From: Bacteroidales bacterium
GTDB taxonomy: Bacteria > Bacteroidota > Bacteroidia > Bacteroidales > P3
Assembly: GCA_900771365.1 (NCBI GenBank)
Contig: CAAGNU010000226.1
Span: 1 to 32,095, forward strand
DNA: 32,095 nucleotides
Direction: 5' to 3'
Of the stretch, positions 7,088-14,690 are shown in pieces. The position numbers were made by a program, and so were the translations under genes. The notes below the pieces were generated by a model. That model was not told the DNA's origin. It made no database searches and saw nothing but the letters and a program-made list of their open reading frames with translations. Numbering within the stretch: the first letter of the stretch is position 1; every line of letters begins with the position of its first letter.

Positions 7088-8329
7088 ATGGATATCCGTC
7101 ATAGCCATAAAAAAGGGGTTACGACCTCCTACTCCACCCGCGTGGAGAAGTTTTTCGCCAAAATCGAGAGGCGGTTCAAACTGGCAAACCCGCTCAAGTT
7201 TACCAGCAAACGTTCGTTAGAGGCCGTTTTGTTCCTCATTATCTTCATCGGCTTCTTCTGGGTGCTGGCCTATAAGATGACCCTGCCGCACATGCTCAAC
7301 ACCTTCATGCAGACGGCCTATCACTTGCTGCTTGAAACGGTGTTCTACATCATGGCTATCTGCGTCCTGATGGGTGCAATCGGAAAACTCTTGGTGGAGT
7401 TCGGCGTGGTGCGCCTGCTGGAGAACATCCTGCGTCCGCTGATGAAGCCTTTGTACAACCTGCCGGGCGTGGCCGCCCTGGGTGCCATCCTCACCTTCCT
7501 TAGCGACAACCCCGCCATCATCTCGTTGGCTCAGGATAAGAATTTCTCTCAGTATTTCAAGAAGTACCAGCTTGTCTCGCTCACCAACTTCGGTACCGCC
7601 TTTGGCATGGGCATCATGGTGCTGGCCTTCATGACGGGTCTCGGCTTCGGCAGGGGCGCTCTGGTGGGCATCGTGGGTGCTATTGTGGGCAGCATCGTCT
7701 CAACCCGTCTGATGCAGCGTTTCACCCTCAAGGCCTATCCCGAGCTGGACGCTCCCGTAACAGAACTTTCACATGGTGATGAGCAACAGATCTCGTTCAA
7801 GAGCGAGGGGTCGGTGTTTCAGCGCTTCCTCAACTCGCTGCTCGACGGCGGCAAGGACGGCGTGGGTATCGGCTTCGCCATCATCCCCGGCGTGCTTTGC
7901 ATCTCCACCATCGTGATGATGCTCACCTTCGGCCCCGATGCTGCTACGCATCAATACACGGGTGCCGCCTACGAGGGCGTGCCTATCATCACTTGGCTGG
8001 CCGACAAGGTGAACTTTGTCTTCTACTGGCTCTTCGGCTTTGAGAGTGGCGCCTTGGTCTCCTTCCCCATCACCGCTCTGGGTGCTGTGGGCGCAGCTTT
8101 GGGCCTTGTTCCGCGCTTTATTGCTGAAGGCATCATCAATGATAACGCTATCGCCGTGTTCACCGCTATGGGCATGTGCTGGAGCGGATATCTCTCCACA
8201 CATACCGCCATGCTCGATGCTCTCGGCTATAGAAAACTCATCGGAAAAGCTATCGGAGCCCATACAATCGGCGGACTTTGCGCAGGTATTGCCGCACATT
8301 GGCTCTGGGTATTGATTTCGATAATTTGA
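7088..8329 (+). CDS. Gate-domain (nucleoside recognition) membrane protein
   Basis: A 413-residue inner-membrane protein with roughly eight to ten hydrophobic segments after a basic N-terminal tail of about 55 residues. It resembles the nucleoside-recognition/Gate family (the CD0519/CD1768-type group, related to SpmA/SpmB and YjiH): note LTFLSDNPAI in the first half and FGFESGALVSFPITALGAVGAALG in the second, the two Gly-rich re-entrant-like halves. Family members are thought to move nucleosides, amino acids or other small solutes, but few have proven substrates. The gene starts 8 bp after the porin, so an outer-membrane pore and an inner-membrane carrier are made together, which suggests uptake or export of one compound. 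No ATPase or binding protein accompanies them. Confidence 0.8.
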   Translation: MDIRHSHKKGVTTSYSTRVEKFFAKIERRFKLANPLKFTSKRSLEAVLFLIIFIGFFWVLAYKMTLPHMLNTFMQTAYHLLLETVFYIMAICVLMGAIGKLLVEFGVVRLLENILRPLMKPLYNLPGVAALGAILTFLSDNPAIISLAQDKNFSQYFKKYQLVSLTNFGTAFGMGIMVLAFMTGLGFGRGALVGIVGAIVGSIVSTRLMQRFTLKAYPELDAPVTELSHGDEQQISFKSEGSVFQRFLNSLLDGGKDGVGIGFAIIPGVLCISTIVMMLTFGPDAATHQYTGAAYEGVPIITWLADKVNFVFYWLFGFESGALVSFPITALGAVGAALGLVPRFIAEGIINDNAIAVFTAMGMCWSGYLSTHTAMLDALGYRKLIGKAIGAHTIGGLCAGIAAHWLWVLISII

Positions 8330-8402
8330 TGATTGAGAATATGTTGATAAAACGAGGGAAAAGATTTTTACTCAGATAACTGATTATATCATTTTTTCTT
8401 TG

Positions 8403-8410
8403 TATCTTTG
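8403..8410 (+). promoter_or_regulatory. Ferredoxin promoter -7 box
   Basis: TATCTTTG, an exact TAnnTTTG match, 32 bp upstream of the ferredoxin ATG. The leader after it is A/T-rich (AAAATATAAATAAA), as usual in this phylum. Confidence 0.75.
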
Positions 8411-8442
8411 CAAAACGTTATTAACCTTAAAATATAAATAAA

Positions 8443-8610
8443 ATGGCTTACAAAATCACAGACATCTGCGTTGCTTGCGGTACTTGCATTGATCAGTGCC
8501 CCGTCGGAGCAATCTCCGAAGGCGACATCTACAAGATTGACCCTGAAAAGTGCGCTAGCTGCGGCACCTGCGCAGACGCATGCCCCACGGGTGCTATCGT
8601 TGAGGAATAA
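8443..8610 (+). CDS. Small 2[4Fe-4S] ferredoxin
   Basis: A 55-residue cytoplasmic electron carrier. It contains two ferredoxin motifs, CVACGTCIDQCP (residues 9-20) and CASCGTCADACP (37-48), each CxxCxxCxxxCP, so eight cysteines ligate two [4Fe-4S] clusters. The length is exactly that of clostridial-type bacterial ferredoxins. It probably passes electrons from pyruvate:ferredoxin oxidoreductase and related enzymes to hydrogenase or Rnf; no such partner lies nearby. It stands alone, with its own promoter at 8403 and a strong terminator at 8632, a pattern typical of a highly expressed monocistronic gene. It is easily missed because of its size. Confidence 0.96.
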   Translation: MAYKITDICVACGTCIDQCPVGAISEGDIYKIDPEKCASCGTCADACPTGAIVEE

Positions 8611-8631
8611 TTCTCACCATGTACCTGTAAG

Positions 8632-8660
8632 AAAAAGCCCCGAACAATCGGGGCTTTTTT
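8632..8660. terminator. Bidirectional intrinsic terminator
   Basis: Stem AGCCCCGA/TCGGGGCT (8 bp, perfect) with an ACAA loop, flanked by AAAAA on the left and TTTTTT on the right. It therefore works in both directions, ending the ferredoxin transcript and that of the convergent gene whose stop is at 8727. Confidence 0.93.
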
Positions 8661-8726
8661 GCGTTTGCATTATCGCTAAACGTCTGCGCGGTTTAGTTTA
8701 CTATAGTGGTGAAAAATAGGGATGTT

Positions 8727-9530
8727 CTATAGGTTGAGGGTGATGAGGCCTGTGTAATATAGCACGGCGATTGCGGCGAGGACGAGGCCGAGAAGAATGT
8801 AGGCCACCACAACGGAGGTTTTGCGGCGTCTGAGCTTGCGTTTGAGCTGGGAGATTTCGTATAATTTCTCGCTGAGGACTTTGTTGAGGCGTTCGACTTC
8901 CTGCTCGGCACTAACTGCGGGTTTGTCCTGTTGGGCGGCAGCCTGCTTGGCAGCTTCGGCAGCCCGTTTGGCAGCCTCGTATGCTTGGCGGTTTGCGGTT
9001 TCTTCGGCTTTGCGACGTGCTGCCTCCTCTTTGGCTTGAGCCAGTATGGGGTCTGCGGTAGGCAGGAGGATGGCGGCTTGGTCTTTGAGGTATTCGCCGA
9101 ATAGCTGAGGTGTGTCGAAATCTTTGTCTGTGATGGCGCAGATGGCTGGTTTGTCGCCTTGGCACTCTATGGCTGAGATGGTGGGTGTTGAGAGATTTTT
9201 CACCGTTTCGACCACTTCGGCATCGTTAAGGAGACAGTTGGTTAGTTTGCCGCCTTTGCTAAGGATGCAGAGTGCGTCAAAATCGCTGTTACCCAAGAGC
9301 TGTATTTTGTGTATGAGGTCTTTGGTGTTGCTGAAGGTTGCGCCACAGAGCCTGCAGTCGAAGAGCTTTGAGGCTTCTTGGATGCAGGAGTTGAGGGCGC
9401 TATCGGAGAGAGTGCCGCCTTTGAGAGGGTTGTCTGTAAACATGATGGCGAGGACGGGTCTGCAGCCGTGGGCTTGGATGATGGGCAGCCAGAGTGCATC
9501 AATGTCTTGTTTGTGTGATGGTGTGTTCAT
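8727..9530 (-). CDS. ExoVII-large-like domain, coiled coil and TM anchor
   Basis: A 267-residue protein. Residues about 22-150 line up by eye with the catalytic middle domain of exodeoxyribonuclease VII large subunit (XseA): the strand before RGGGS is SDFDALCILSKGGK (82-95), the PVISAxGHExD segment is TPTISAIECQGD (115-126), and the later ADxxxxTP segment is TDKDFDTP (134-141). The OB-fold is missing, RGGG has become SKGG and the His of GHExD is lost, so nuclease activity is doubtful. It continues into an Ala/Lys/Glu-rich helix (160-235), echoing the XseA coiled coil, and ends in one membrane helix (239-260) with the soluble part in the cytoplasm. It is monocistronic with its own promoter. 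The assignment rests on pattern matching and is moderately sure. Confidence 0.55.
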   Translation of the reverse strand: MNTPSHKQDIDALWLPIIQAHGCRPVLAIMFTDNPLKGGTLSDSALNSCIQEASKLFDCRLCGATFSNTKDLIHKIQLLGNSDFDALCILSKGGKLTNCLLNDAEVVETVKNLSTPTISAIECQGDKPAICAITDKDFDTPQLFGEYLKDQAAILLPTADPILAQAKEEAARRKAEETANRQAYEAAKRAAEAAKQAAAQQDKPAVSAEQEVERLNKVLSEKLYEISQLKRKLRRRKTSVVVAYILLGLVLAAIAVLYYTGLITLNL

Positions 9531-9638
9531 TGTCTTTAATTGATGGTTGAGAATTGGGGCAGCTGGTATGGCCGTTGTTGGATGATGTATTGTTTTTTAA
9601 TTGTTTACATATAAATTGTGTGCGAGAATACATTTTTG

Positions 9639-9646
9639 CAAAGGTA
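9639..9646 (-). promoter_or_regulatory. Promoter -7 box of the ExoVII-like gene
   Basis: The minus strand reads TACCTTTG, matching TAnnTTTG, about 109 bp upstream of the start at 9530, implying a leader of about 100 nt. It is divergent from the promoter at 9709. Confidence 0.65.
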
Positions 9647-9708
9647 CGATTTTTTTCCGATATGGTGTTTTTTTTATTGATTTTCTTGTTTGTATGGATA
9701 TTTTTGTG

Positions 9709-9716
9709 TAACTTTG
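9709..9716 (+). promoter_or_regulatory. Promoter -7 box of the DUF3089 gene
   Basis: TAACTTTG, an exact TAnnTTTG match, 23 bp upstream of the ATG at 9740. Confidence 0.75.
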
Positions 9717-9739
9717 CAGTCTAAATTTTTTTAATATAG

Positions 9740-10702
9740 ATGAGGACAAGATTCGCTATATTGCTATTATTCAGCATTGTTGCATGGGGATGCCGTAGCG
9801 CTCGCATGAGCGAGGAATCGGTAGATTATGATGCACAGTATGCCTCGGATTCTTTTTGGTTTGAGTCTGCGTCTGAGGTAAATTCCAATTATGTGGATGT
9901 CTTCTATCTTATCGCCACAGAGGTTTCGGAGTCTTACAAAGGGCGCCAAGAGGTCTATAATGCCCAACTGACCAACGCAGAGCGTGAGAGCATGATTGGG
10001 GAGATGCGTTTTCTGGAGTCTGCATGGTGCGATTCAATCAATTTCTTTTCGCCCTATTATCATCAGGTAACCATGCATGGATTCCGGAAAGGGGGCGATG
10101 TTGAACAGCGTGCATACGAAAAGGCTCGTGCCGAGGTCTTTGCTGCTTTCGACTACTATATGGAACATCAGAACGGCGGTCGTCCTTTTATCCTTGCAGG
10201 CTTCAGCCAGGGTGCCATGCTCACATTGGATCTGCTCAAGTATATGACTGACGAGCAGTATTCGCGCCTTGTGGGAGCCTATATGCTGGGCTACCGACTC
10301 AGCCGTGAGGATTTGGAGCATCCTCATGTCCGTGCGGCCAAAGATGCTGATGAGAAGGGCGTGGCCATCTCGTTCAACTCGGTGGCCGCGGGAAGCCTCC
10401 ACGATGTTCAGGCATCGCTCTGGCCTTTGGTGAGCCAGGATGCCGCGACCTGCATCAACCCTGTGAATTGGCGTACCGATACCGCCACGGCTTGTTTCCG
10501 TTATAGTGGGCATGACTGCGCGGTTAGCGTGGATACCAACTTGTGGGTGCTGAAAGTTGCAGGGGTAGATCCTGCCGAACTCGCCATGGAAGGCTGTGCA
10601 CCTATGGGGAACCTACATCGTGGCGACCTGCTCTTATATATCCCCTATCTGTTGTCCAATATGAAGCATCGTGCCTATGGTACCATCCAGCCTCCCGAAT
10701 AG
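9740..10702 (+). CDS. DUF3089 alpha/beta-hydrolase lipoprotein
   Basis: A 320-residue lipoprotein: residues 1-18 are a lipoprotein signal ending in the lipobox VAWGC, with Cys18 as the lipid-anchored residue. The mature part matches DUF3089: NVDVFYL-like start (here YVDVFYLIAT), YYHQVTMHGF, and the nucleophile elbow GFSQGA with Ser156 in the GxSxG motif. Near the C-terminus GDLLLYIPYLLSNM is a conserved-looking block. DUF3089 proteins have an alpha/beta-hydrolase fold, but their substrates are unknown, so esterase or acylhydrolase activity is only inferred. It has its own promoter. The kinase gene follows after 70 bp without a clear promoter, so the two may be co-transcribed. Confidence 0.85.
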   Translation: MRTRFAILLLFSIVAWGCRSARMSEESVDYDAQYASDSFWFESASEVNSNYVDVFYLIATEVSESYKGRQEVYNAQLTNAERESMIGEMRFLESAWCDSINFFSPYYHQVTMHGFRKGGDVEQRAYEKARAEVFAAFDYYMEHQNGGRPFILAGFSQGAMLTLDLLKYMTDEQYSRLVGAYMLGYRLSREDLEHPHVRAAKDADEKGVAISFNSVAAGSLHDVQASLWPLVSQDAATCINPVNWRTDTATACFRYSGHDCAVSVDTNLWVLKVAGVDPAELAMEGCAPMGNLHRGDLLLYIPYLLSNMKHRAYGTIQPPE

Positions 10703-10772
10703 TATCGTTGCTAATTGAGATTTGAGGCGGAAGCCACGTTATATTTTATTTATAAATTTTTCATTCATTACT

Positions 10773-12461
10773 ATGGTGAATAAAGAGATTGCAATTGTAA
10801 TTGAGAATACAAATGAACGCCGATTGGTTTCGCAGGGTACTACCCTTGCCGAAGTGGCGCAGGAATATTATGCCGAGTTGGGCCGTCTGCCCATGAAGAA
10901 CCCCGTCTTGGGTGCCTTGGTGAACAATGTTGTAGAGAATCTTCAGTACCGTCTGTACAACCCCAAGAACGTGCGTTTCTTCGACATCACCCACACACAA
11001 GGCTGGCGCATGTATCAGTCCTCGCTCATCTTCATGCTCTACAAGGCTGTGCGCGACAGCTATCCCAAGGCCCATCTTTCAGTCAAGCATTCGCTCCAGG
11101 GCGGCTTCTACTGCAAGGTGTCCAATACGGGCGATGATGACCGCCTCACTGTGGCGCAGAAGGTGCGCGACTACATGACGGAGCTGCAACATCGCGACCT
11201 CCCCTTCGAAACCCGCTACATGCTCCTCTCTGACGCGCTCGACCAGATTCGCGAGGCCGACATCCCAGAGACCGTCAAGCTCCTCGAATCGCTCAACCAG
11301 CTTTATATAGAGGTCGATTACCTCGACGGCACCATCCATAAGATGTCTTCCAAGCTCGTCCCCTCTACGGGCTGCCTGCCTTCGTGGGACTTTCGCACCT
11401 ACGGCAATGAGGGCTACCTCCTCCAGATGCCCGATCGCCGCTATCTCGACAAGCTGCCCTTGCTGCCTGATACTCCTAAACTCTTCAGCATCTTCCGAGA
11501 GCATCATCACTGGGTCGACCTGCTTCATGTGCCCACCATCACGGATCTCAACAACATCGTTCGTGCGGGAGGCGCCAACCAGCTCATCCACGTCTCTGAG
11601 GCCTTGCATGAGAAGAAGTATGCCGAGATTGCCGACATGGTCTATCAGCGTCGCGACACCGTGAAGATGGTGCTCCTCGCTGGCCCCTCCTCTTCGGGAA
11701 AGACCACCTCGTGCCGTCGTCTCAGCGTGCAGCTCAACGTCCTCGGATTTGATGTGAAGCAACTCTCTTTGGACGACTATTTCGTCTGCCGTGAGCGCAC
11801 CCCCAAGCTGCCTAACGGCGAATACGACTTCGAGTCTATCGATGCTCTGGACATCCCGCTGCTCAACGATAATCTCACCCGCCTTTTCAAGGGCGAGAAG
11901 GTCGAGATCCCCACTTTCGATTTCGTGAAGGGCGATCCCTACTTTAGCGGCAAGACCCTCCAGCTCGGTCCTAACACCATCCTCGTGGTGGAAGGCATCC
12001 ATGCACTCAACCCCAAGCTCACCGCCCTGATACCCGACGAACTCAAGTTCAAGGTCTATGTATCCGCGCTCACGCAGATTGCCATCGATGATATCAACAG
12101 TATCCGTAGCAGCGAGAACCGTATGCTCCGCCGCATTGTGCGCGACAACAATTTCCGTGGCTGGGATGCCTTTCACACCCTGCATCAGTGGGCAGAGGTG
12201 CGTCGCGGCGAGGAGCAGAACATCTTCCCCTATCAGGAGAATGCCGACGTGATGTTCAACTCCGCCCTCCTCTACGAGCTGGGCGTGCTGAAGCTCTATG
12301 CCGAACCCCAGCTGAAGAAGGTGCCGCAGAACTGTGAGGAGTACGCCGAGGCCCGCCGCCTCCTCAACTTCATAGAGCTCATAGACCCCATCCCGCCCAA
12401 GAACATCCCGCCTACCAGCATCATGCGCGAGTTCCTCGGCGGCAGCAGCTTTGAATACTAA
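10773..12461 (+). CDS. Nucleoside (uridine) kinase with ThrRS-like N-terminus
   Basis: A 562-residue cytoplasmic protein of a well-known fusion type. The first 230 or so residues resemble the TGS and second additional domains of threonyl-tRNA synthetase (a TTLAEVAQEYYAEL segment, later HSLQGGFYCKV and DLPFETRYMLLSDAL), without the catalytic core. The C-terminal part is a uridine kinase/phosphoribulokinase: P-loop GPSSSGKTT (304-312), LSLDDYFVCRERTP downstream, VEGIHALNP, and RRIVRDNNFRG as the lid region. It probably phosphorylates uridine or a related nucleoside; the purpose of the tRNA-synthetase-like part is unknown. The frame is open 17 codons further upstream, but MVNKEIAIVIE at 10773 is the family-like start. 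A perfect hairpin terminator follows the stop. Confidence 0.9.
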   Translation: MVNKEIAIVIENTNERRLVSQGTTLAEVAQEYYAELGRLPMKNPVLGALVNNVVENLQYRLYNPKNVRFFDITHTQGWRMYQSSLIFMLYKAVRDSYPKAHLSVKHSLQGGFYCKVSNTGDDDRLTVAQKVRDYMTELQHRDLPFETRYMLLSDALDQIREADIPETVKLLESLNQLYIEVDYLDGTIHKMSSKLVPSTGCLPSWDFRTYGNEGYLLQMPDRRYLDKLPLLPDTPKLFSIFREHHHWVDLLHVPTITDLNNIVRAGGANQLIHVSEALHEKKYAEIADMVYQRRDTVKMVLLAGPSSSGKTTSCRRLSVQLNVLGFDVKQLSLDDYFVCRERTPKLPNGEYDFESIDALDIPLLNDNLTRLFKGEKVEIPTFDFVKGDPYFSGKTLQLGPNTILVVEGIHALNPKLTALIPDELKFKVYVSALTQIAIDDINSIRSSENRMLRRIVRDNNFRGWDAFHTLHQWAEVRRGEEQNIFPYQENADVMFNSALLYELGVLKLYAEPQLKKVPQNCEEYAEARRLLNFIELIDPIPPKNIPPTSIMREFLGGSSFEY

Positions 12462-12481
12462 TACTTATGTAGCAGAATCAC

Positions 12482-12515
12482 ACGAGGCTTGCCTGCATTT
12501 GCAGGCAAGCCTCGT
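12482..12515 (+). terminator. Hairpin terminator after nucleoside kinase
   Basis: Perfect 16-bp arms running from ACGAGGCTTG at the left to CAAGCCTCGT at the right, with a 2-base TT centre. The following TGTTATTT is only a modest T-tract. It lies 20 bp after the stop and between convergent genes, so it may act in both directions. Confidence 0.8.
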
Positions 12516-12582
12516 TGTTATTTGATGCACGGGTGTCATATTTTAATAGTGAAATGACTCGTACTATCTGAAACTAACCCTT

Positions 12583-13464
12583 CTATAATTGGAACTTGGC
12601 TGTGAAGATGTGGTTGTTTGAGAGGTTGTTGAGGAGTTCCTGCGGGATGTCTGCTTCGTTGCGGTAGAGGGCGAAGACGGCGGCTCCGCTTCCCGACATG
12701 CGGGCATACACGGCTCCGTTCTGGTAGAAGAGCTCTTTGAGCTCCCAGATGGCGGGGTGTATGGGAAAAATGGTTCGCTCAAAGTCGTTGATGATGGTGT
12801 TGCTCCAGGTCTCCACGGGTTTGCTGAGGGCTTGTATGAGGGGGTTTTCTTCCACGGGTCCCTCGTAGCGCTCGGGCTCTTTGACCGAGAGGTGCAGGCC
12901 TAAGTAGGCCTCGCGGGTGCTCACGCTCTCGTTGGGCTTGGCGAGGACGAGGGTGTAGCCCTTGAGCGGATTGTAGGGCAGGGGGGTGAGGATATTGCCG
13001 ATACCTGTGGCGTAGGCGGGTTGGCCGTCGATGAAGAAGGCGCAGTCGGCTCCCAGGCGTGCGGCGTAGTCTTTGAGTTGGCCGTTGTCGAGGCCGAGGC
13101 CGAAAAGCTCGTTGAGCATCTTCAGGGTGAAGGCGGCATCGCTGCTGCCGCCGCCGAGGCCGGCGCCGAAGGGGATGACTTTTTCCAGGTGCATCTTTAC
13201 GGCGGGCATATTGGGAAAATCTTTCTTCAAGAGGCTGTAGGCCTTCACGCAGATATTGTCCTCTGGGAGGCAGTCAACGTGGATGCCAGTCTGGGAGAAG
13301 ATGACGTTCTGGCCCGACTCCTCCTCTGGGGTGAGAGGTTCAATCTCTAATTCGTCGCACAGCGGTATGGGCATGAAGACTGTGGCGAGGTCGTGGTAGT
13401 TGTCTGTACGGCGGCGCAGTACGCGGAGGCCGAGGTTTATTTTGCAGTTAGGGTAGGTTTTCAT
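12583..13464 (-). CDS. ispE: 4-diphosphocytidyl-2-C-methyl-D-erythritol kinase
   Basis: A 293-residue cytoplasmic GHMP kinase of the MEP isoprenoid pathway. It phosphorylates CDP-methylerythritol at the 2-position using ATP. Visible features are the N-terminal PNCKINLGL with the catalytic Lys (K8), the GHMP ATP loop PFGAGLGGGSSDAA (98-111), GADCAFF with the catalytic Asp (D140), and the C-terminal glycine loop ARMSGSGAAVFAL. The length is normal. It follows phoH on the same strand after a 187-bp gap that contains a MITE-like inverted structure. I found no clear -7 box for it on the minus strand, so its promoter is unresolved. Confidence 0.96.
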   Translation of the reverse strand: MKTYPNCKINLGLRVLRRRTDNYHDLATVFMPIPLCDELEIEPLTPEEESGQNVIFSQTGIHVDCLPEDNICVKAYSLLKKDFPNMPAVKMHLEKVIPFGAGLGGGSSDAAFTLKMLNELFGLGLDNGQLKDYAARLGADCAFFIDGQPAYATGIGNILTPLPYNPLKGYTLVLAKPNESVSTREAYLGLHLSVKEPERYEGPVEENPLIQALSKPVETWSNTIINDFERTIFPIHPAIWELKELFYQNGAVYARMSGSGAAVFALYRNEADIPQELLNNLSNNHIFTAKFQL

Positions 13465-13470
13465 GATGTT

Positions 13471-13531
13471 AGTTAAGAATTAAGAGTTAAGAAGGTCGAG
13501 GCTATTCCTGTTAAGAGTTAAGGGTTAAGGG
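13471..13531. repeat. TTAAGAG heptamer array upstream of ispE
   Basis: AGTTAAG, AATTAAG, AGTTAAG occur in a row at 13471-13491, and TTAAGAG, TTAAGGG, TTAAGGG at 13511-13531, so the period is 7 bp. The reverse-complement CTCTTAA occurs three times at 13624-13651, on the other side of the spacer. Confidence 0.8.
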
Positions 13532-13637
13532 GAGATTCCGCTCTGCATCAGTTTTCGTTAGTTCCGTTTTGAAATGGGGGGCGTTTGGAACTAAAGAGGA
13601 ATAACGTTATGAGTAGGGATTCGCTCTTAACTCTTAA
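13511..13637. repeat. MITE-like 127-bp inverted-repeat structure
   Basis: Outer arms TTAAGAGTTAAG (13511-13522) and CTTAACTCTTAA (13626-13637) are perfect over 12 bp. Nested inside are TTAGTTCC (13558-13565) and GGAACTAA (13587-13594), perfect over 8 bp, and the palindrome ATAACGTTAT at 13601-13610. There is no open reading frame inside. It could be a small non-autonomous element or a long folded leader for ispE. Confidence 0.6.
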
Positions 13638-13651
13638 CTTTGCACTCTTAA

Positions 13652-14605
13652 CTATGGTTGATTTCGGTCGTAGGCGCGGATGATTTTGGTGACGAGCTTG
13701 TGGCGGATGACGTCGCTGTTGTCAAGCTGTATGATGCTGATGCCCTCGATGCCTTCGAGAATCTGGGTGGCCTGCACGAGGCCCGACTGCTGGTTTCGTG
13801 GGAGGTCTATCTGGGTGATGTCGCCCGTGATGACGAACTTGGCGTTACGGCCCATGCGGGTGAGGAACATCTTGAGCTGCGAGGGGGTGGCGTTCTGCGC
13901 CTCGTCGAGGATGACGAAGGCGTTGTCGAGCGTGCGTCCGCGCATGAAGGCGAGGGGGGCAATCTCGATGGTGTTGTCCTCCCAGTAGCTGAGGAGCTTC
14001 TGCTGCGGTATCATGTCGCGGAGGGCGTCGTAGAGAGGCTGGAGGTAGGGGTCGAGCTTGTCGCGGAGGTCGCCAGGAAGGAATCCGAGGTTCTCGCCGG
14101 CCTCGACGGCGGGGCGGGTGAGGATGATGCGGCGTATCTCCTTGTTCTTGAGTGCGCGGACGGCGAGGGCCACGGCGGTGTAGGTCTTGCCCGTGCCTGC
14201 GGGGCCGATAGCGAAGACCATGTCGTTCTCCTTCACGGCCTCGACGAGGCGTTTCTGATTGGGGGTTCGAGCCTTGACGAGGAGGCCGTTGCGGCCGTGC
14301 ACGAGGATTTCCTCGTTGGTCTCGGCCTCGGGCGTGGAGCCGCCGCTCTCGAAGATCTGCATGATCACGTTCTCGTTCAGGCGGCCCACCTTGTCGTAGT
14401 AGGTCTTCATGGCTTGTAGTTTGCCGTCGAAATGGTCTATATCCTCGGTGCTGCCCACCACTTTGAGCATGTCGCCGCGGGCGATGAGCTTCAGCTTCGG
14501 GAAGAGGATTCTCACGAAGTCGAGAATCTTATCATTATCGCCCCAAAAGCGTGTGTAGTCAATTTCTTCGAGCGAGAAAATCTTTTCTATGTTTGTTTCT
14601 TCCAT
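13652..14605 (-). CDS. phoH: PhoH-family ATPase
   Basis: A 317-residue cytoplasmic P-loop ATPase of the PhoH/PhoL family, linked in other bacteria to RNA metabolism and ribosome maturation (a YbeZ-like partner of the endonuclease YbeY). The N-terminal 100 residues contain a KH-like RNA-binding segment (ILFPKLKLIARGDMLKVVG, 33-51). The helicase-like core shows Walker A GPAGTGKT (134-141), LTRPAVEAGENLGFLPGD (162-179), and Walker B VILDEAQN (231-238) followed by the TGDITQIDLP strand. The frame is open 18 codons upstream, but MEETNIEKIF at 14605 is the more natural start. No ybeY lies next to it. It starts 85 bp after the membrane-protein gene on the same strand, with a hairpin between. Confidence 0.95.
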   Translation of the reverse strand: MEETNIEKIFSLEEIDYTRFWGDNDKILDFVRILFPKLKLIARGDMLKVVGSTEDIDHFDGKLQAMKTYYDKVGRLNENVIMQIFESGGSTPEAETNEEILVHGRNGLLVKARTPNQKRLVEAVKENDMVFAIGPAGTGKTYTAVALAVRALKNKEIRRIILTRPAVEAGENLGFLPGDLRDKLDPYLQPLYDALRDMIPQQKLLSYWEDNTIEIAPLAFMRGRTLDNAFVILDEAQNATPSQLKMFLTRMGRNAKFVITGDITQIDLPRNQQSGLVQATQILEGIEGISIIQLDNSDVIRHKLVTKIIRAYDRNQP

Positions 14606-14654
14606 AGTATTAGAAGATTTGGAGATTAGCGGGATAGTGAAAATCTGGGGGCAT

Positions 14655-14678
14655 GACAAACGGCGGTCGCCATTTGTC
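14655..14678. repeat. Intergenic hairpin between membrane protein and phoH
   Basis: On the minus strand GACAAATGGC pairs with GCCGTTTGTC (one T-G wobble) around a GACC loop. It is not followed by a T-tract, so it is not a standard terminator. It could shape the processing or stability of a shared transcript. Confidence 0.55.
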
Positions 14679-14690
14679 GATTTACTAACT

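Noticed and set aside
8727..9530. Functional exonuclease VII large subunit (xseA)
   Set aside because: The OB-fold and key active-site residues are missing and no xseB follows, so the gene symbol was withheld.
10761..12185. Open frames antisense to the nucleoside kinase
   Set aside because: They mirror the strong codon bias of the kinase and show only low-complexity acidic or His-rich sequence.
13634..13641. TAACTTTG promoter-like box on the plus strand between ispE and phoH
   Set aside because: No plus-strand gene follows. It is built from the CTCTTAA heptamer repeat, so it is probably a chance match.
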